DNA of 6,907 nt, taken from contig JAQICW010000221.1 of NCBI GenBank assembly GCA_027858355.1, positions 1 through 6,907 on the forward strand, in the 5' to 3' direction. Position 1 is the stretch's first letter. Each line of letters begins with the position of its first letter. The stretch comes from Desulfobacula sp. GTDB lineage: Bacteria > Desulfobacterota > Desulfobacteria > Desulfobacterales > Desulfobacteraceae. The notes under the pieces were generated by a model, which ran no database searches, had not been told where the DNA came from, and saw only the letters and a program-made list of their open reading frames with translations. Below, piece by piece: positions 3,889 through 6,907 of the stretch. Both the position numbers and the translations under genes were made by a program.

Positions 3889-6684
3889 TTGGATTTTCAG
3901 GATAAACAATATGTCATTGGTATAGATTTAGGAACAACCAATTCTGCTGCTTCCTATGTGGATGTTTGGGCATTGAAAGAAGCTGTGGAAAAAGGAGAGG
4001 GCCCACCGGATAAGAGCAAGCTGATCAAGGTTTTTAATATACCACAGCTGACCGGACACGGAGAGTTTACTAAAATTCCTGTTTTGCCCTCTTTTTTATA
4101 TATCCCGGGTGAATATGATATTTCAAAAGAAGTATTGAAACATCCCTGGAAAAAAAGGGAAGATCTGTTTGCAGGCAGCTTTGCCAGGGATCATGGATCC
4201 AAAATACCATCCAGACTGGTTTCTTCGGCCAAAAGCTGGTTGTGTAATCCCAGGGTTGATCGTGAAGCCAAAATTTTGCCATGGGGCTCCCAGGGTTTTG
4301 AAAAGGTATCTCCGGTAACGGCGACAGCTGAATACCTGGCCCATATCCGCAGCGCCTGGAACCATTTTGTTAAAGATGAAGATAAATTTCTGGAAAACCA
4401 ATTTGTTGTGATCACAGTACCCGCTTCTTTTAATGAAGAAGCAAGGGATTTGACCATGGAAGCTGTCAGGTCTGCCGGGTTTGGTACTTCGGTAACCCTT
4501 CTTGAGGAACCTTTGGCCGCTTTTTACAGCTGGCTGATCCTCCATGAACTGGACTGGCAGCAACATATTAAAGAGGATGGCCTGATCCTGGTCTGTGATG
4601 TCGGTGGTGGTACAACGGATTTTAGTTTGATTACATTAAAGGCCACAGATGGTTCTCCCCGGTTTGAGCGGCTTGCCGTTGGTGACCATTTGATTTTGGG
4701 CGGGGATAATATCGACCTGGCCCTGGCAAAGATTGTTGAATCAAAATTTCGATCAAAGACCAGTCTGACATCGGACAAATGGAAGACCCTGTGTCACAGA
4801 TGTCGGGAAGCCAAAGAAAAGATTCTTGAAAATGGGGAACCGAACATAAGGATTACTTTAAAGGGGGAAGGCAGGGCCCTTATTTCAGGAACCCTTGCGG
4901 CGGACCTGACTCGTGGGGATGTGGAAAAGGTTTTGCAGGAGCAGTTTTTTCCTGACGAGAAGACAGCTGAGTTAAATGATGTCAATACAGGAAAAGAAAT
5001 AGCTGATTTTGGCCTTCCATTTGAAAAAGAATCTTCTGTGACGAAGCATATTTTACTATTTTTGGAAAAACACCGGGAAAATGTAAAAAATGTCCTTTCC
5101 AAGGATGCACCCATACCTGATTTTATTTTATTTAATGGCGGTACCCTGAAGCCGGCCCTTGTGCAGTCACGTATAAAAGAATCCATCCAAAGATGGTTTA
5201 AAATACCTGATTTGCAAAGGCCCCAGATCCTTGAAAATAACAGCCCGGAACTGGCCGTGGGGATTGGAGCCTCGTATTACGGCCTTGTCAAGCAGGGCGT
5301 GGGAGTCAGGGTGGGCAGCGGAAGTCCGCGCAGCTATTATCTTGGGGTTTCACTAAAATCCGGCAATGAACCCAAAGCAGTCTGTATCGTTGAAAGAGGT
5401 CTGGATGAAGGATCTGTTATTAATCTTCCAAAAATGGAGTATGAAGTCAGGGCAAATCAACCAGTAGGTTTTGATGTTTATAGTTCAAGTTTCAGGTCTG
5501 GAGACAGGGCTGGCAGTGTTATTTCCATTGATGATTCCCTGACACCCATGGCGCCTATTCAAACGATTATACGATTTGGGAAAAATGGAGAAAAAAAGGC
5601 AATACCCATTTCCATGGGAGCTGAATATACCGAGATGGGAACCCTGTCCATGTATTGTCAATCATCTGTGAGCGAACATAAGTGGAAACTTCAATTCCAG
5701 CTCAGAGATATAGGACAGGATCAGGGTATTGAATCCACTGAAACTGAAGTCTATGACGATGCTTTGATTGATAAGGTATGTGACCGTCTTGATCAGGCCT
5801 TTTGCAGCAAACCCCAGGATGATGATTTAAAGGAAATTGTAAAACAGATAGAGCTCATGGTTGAACAGCCTAAAATTAACTGGCCCTTATCTTTTTTGCG
5901 GCGCTTGGCAGACAGGCTCCTTGCCATTGATCCGTCAAGGATGGTATCAGCAGATCATGAATCCAGATGGTTGAATTTGACTGGATTTTGCATGCGCCCC
6001 GGGTTTGGAGATGCTTTTGATGAAGAGAGGGCAAGAAAATTATGGAAAATTTATCTGTCAGGACTGAAATTTGAAAAAAATCAGCAAAACAGGTTGGAAT
6101 GGTGGATTTTTATAAGACGGATTGCCGCAGGTTTAAAAGCTGGACAGCAAAGACAATTTTATCAGGATACAGCTTCCTTTCTTGTAAAGACAAAAACAAA
6201 CAAGGGCAACCTTTCACCCCAGGAGCAGGCTGAGCTCTGGATGGCTATGGGGAATATGGAACGTCTGCTTATCAAAGATAAGGTTGTCCTGGCCAAGGCC
6301 CTTTTACCCCAGCTTAAACCCGGTAGGAAACAAAATAGATTGTTCTGGACATTAGCCCGGTTTGGTGCCCGGGAATTATTATATGGTTCTGTTGACAGGG
6401 TGGTCAATCCAGCAGAGGTAGCGCGGTGGGTTCATCGGGTGATGAAGCAAAAATGGAAAAAACAAGATCCTGTTCAGGCTCTTGTGGTAAATATAGCCAG
6501 GAAAACCGGTGACAGAACCAGGGATCTGGACCCTGAAGCCAGACCAGAGATTACCAGCTGGCTGGCAGATACAGGGGCAGACAACTCATTGATAAAAATA
6601 GTGACTGAAAAGACCCCAATAGCATTAAAAGAAAAAAATTTACAATTCGGTGAAAGGCTTCCTGCTGGTCTTGTCTTGAAATAG
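3889..6684 (+). CDS. Hsp70-family chaperone-like ATPase with C-terminal DUF3731
   Basis: This is a 931-residue protein, against about 640 for DnaK. The N-terminal actin-like ATPase domain (about 1-470) keeps phosphate-1 GIDLGTTN (11-18), phosphate-2 DVGGGTTD (237-244), LGGDNID (270-276) and adenosine motif LFNGGTLKP (414-422). Equivalents of DnaK Asp8, Lys70 and Thr199 appear to be Asp13, Lys115 (in SSAKSWL) and Thr242, so ATPase activity is plausible. Motif spacing is stretched by roughly 75 residues overall, mostly before residue 160. DnaK's NEPTAAALAYG is replaced by EEPLAAFYSW (206-215). Residues 498-610 resemble a diverged beta-sandwich substrate domain. The rest is helical and Trp-rich, matching DUF3731, including RWLNLTGFCMRPGFGDAF at about 688-705. 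It lacks DnaK's C-terminal lid tail. It is not DnaK, HscA or HscC; the substrate is unknown. It forms an operon with the DUF2760 gene. Confidence 0.9.
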   Translation: MDFQDKQYVIGIDLGTTNSAASYVDVWALKEAVEKGEGPPDKSKLIKVFNIPQLTGHGEFTKIPVLPSFLYIPGEYDISKEVLKHPWKKREDLFAGSFARDHGSKIPSRLVSSAKSWLCNPRVDREAKILPWGSQGFEKVSPVTATAEYLAHIRSAWNHFVKDEDKFLENQFVVITVPASFNEEARDLTMEAVRSAGFGTSVTLLEEPLAAFYSWLILHELDWQQHIKEDGLILVCDVGGGTTDFSLITLKATDGSPRFERLAVGDHLILGGDNIDLALAKIVESKFRSKTSLTSDKWKTLCHRCREAKEKILENGEPNIRITLKGEGRALISGTLAADLTRGDVEKVLQEQFFPDEKTAELNDVNTGKEIADFGLPFEKESSVTKHILLFLEKHRENVKNVLSKDAPIPDFILFNGGTLKPALVQSRIKESIQRWFKIPDLQRPQILENNSPELAVGIGASYYGLVKQGVGVRVGSGSPRSYYLGVSLKSGNEPKAVCIVERGLDEGSVINLPKMEYEVRANQPVGFDVYSSSFRSGDRAGSVISIDDSLTPMAPIQTIIRFGKNGEKKAIPISMGAEYTEMGTLSMYCQSSVSEHKWKLQFQLRDIGQDQGIESTETEVYDDALIDKVCDRLDQAFCSKPQDDDLKEIVKQIELMVEQPKINWPLSFLRRLADRLLAIDPSRMVSADHESRWLNLTGFCMRPGFGDAFDEERARKLWKIYLSGLKFEKNQQNRLEWWIFIRRIAAGLKAGQQRQFYQDTASFLVKTKTNKGNLSPQEQAELWMAMGNMERLLIKDKVVLAKALLPQLKPGRKQNRLFWTLARFGARELLYGSVDRVVNPAEVARWVHRVMKQKWKKQDPVQALVVNIARKTGDRTRDLDPEARPEITSWLADTGADNSLIKIVTEKTPIALKEKNLQFGERLPAGLVLK

Positions 6685-6715
6685 AAAAATTATTTAAAAT
6701 TTGTTAAGAAAGTGT

Positions 6716-6744
6716 TTGACATTAAATAGATCTTCATATAGTAT
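6716..6744 (+). promoter_or_regulatory. rRNA operon promoter with AT-rich upstream element
   Basis: A perfect -35 TTGACA (6716-6721) is followed after 17 nt by TAGTAT (6739-6744). An overlapping alternative is TATAGT (6737-6742) at 15-nt spacing. The 30 bases upstream are almost all A/T, as expected for an UP element that raises rRNA promoter strength. Transcription should start around 6750, about 120 nt before the 16S gene. The promoter begins only 31 nt after the Hsp70 stop codon. Confidence 0.7.
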
Positions 6745-6793
6745 TATCGAGTTCTGTCGGGGAAAGAAAAAAACATGTTTCCAAACAGAAGTT

Positions 6794-6805
6794 TGATCTT
6801 TGAAA
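6794..6805 (+). promoter_or_regulatory. boxA antitermination site in the rRNA leader
   Basis: TGATCTTTGAAA matches the boxA family (E. coli-type TGCTCTTTAACA) bound by NusB/S10 to make rRNA transcription resistant to Rho. It lies about 45 nt after the predicted start and 63 nt before 16S, the usual place. A small stem CAAAC-AGAA-GTTTG (6782-6795) precedes and slightly overlaps it. Confidence 0.65.
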
Positions 6806-6868
6806 ATTGGTCAGTGAGAAAGAAAATGAGCGGGTCGTAAAGACCTAAAAAAGAATTAGTAAGGATTA

Positions 6869-6907
6869 TAACTGGAGAGTTTGATCCTGGCTCAGAATGA
6901 ACGCTGG
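6869..6907 (+). rRNA. rrs: 16S ribosomal RNA, first 39 bases (runs off the right edge)
   Basis: AGAGTTTGATCCTGGCTCAG at 6876-6895 is the universal conserved start of bacterial 16S rRNA, followed by AATGAACGCTGG as in most proteobacteria. Aligning to E. coli numbering puts base 1 near 6869. The fragment is too short for taxonomic placement below a broad level. Confidence 0.95.

Noticed and set aside
4123..4566. Minus-strand open frame of 147 codons inside the Hsp70 gene.
   Set aside because: It lies wholly opposite a well-supported coding region, has no recognisable motif, and overlaps other antisense frames of the same kind.
1..6907. CRISPR arrays, tRNA genes and riboswitches were looked for.
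   Set aside because: No regularly spaced repeats, tRNA-like arms or recognisable aptamer leaders were seen. The only RNA gene is the 16S start at the right edge.

Overview
The window looks like chromosomal DNA from an AT-leaning Gram-negative bacterium, most likely a sulfate-reducing deltaproteobacterium of the Desulfobacteraceae type (Desulfobacter/Desulfobacula-like). The support is the start of a 16S rRNA gene at the right edge, a DUF2760 + Hsp70/DUF3731 gene pair, a ComEA-like exported protein, and strong Shine-Dalgarno sites with TTG starts. The lineage is an inference from gene content and the 39 visible bases of 16S.

Left part (1-1320, minus strand): the end of a surface-glycan cluster. 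A sigma70-type promoter (TTGACA, 17 nt, TATATA) drives a PAPS-type sulfotransferase (277-1206). Its stop codon overlaps by four bases the start of a polysaccharide flippase that runs off the window. Together they suggest a sulfated exported glycan.

Middle (about 1322-2439): a solitary mobile unit, divergent from the sulfotransferase operon. It encodes a Y1/HUH transposase of the REP-associated (RAYT) type with a DnaA-like C-terminal tail. A perfect 29-bp inverted repeat flanks the gene. The right copy encodes the last residues and the stop codon of the transposase, and is followed by short CTTCACTT repeats and a rho-independent terminator.

Next (2440-3040): a monocistronic gene for a secreted helix-hairpin-helix (ComEA-like) protein, closed by a strong terminator with a 13-bp perfect stem.

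Right part (3041-6684): a two-gene operon starting with a two-helix membrane protein carrying a cytoplasmic DUF2760 domain. A 931-residue Hsp70-family protein with an extended ATPase domain and a C-terminal DUF3731 follows. Both genes start with TTG behind clear ribosome binding sites. The pair probably forms a membrane-linked specialised chaperone whose client is unknown.

Right edge (6685-6907): an rRNA operon promoter with an AT-rich upstream element, a transcribed leader with a boxA antitermination site, and the first 39 bases of 16S rRNA. No terminator is visible between the Hsp70 gene and this promoter.
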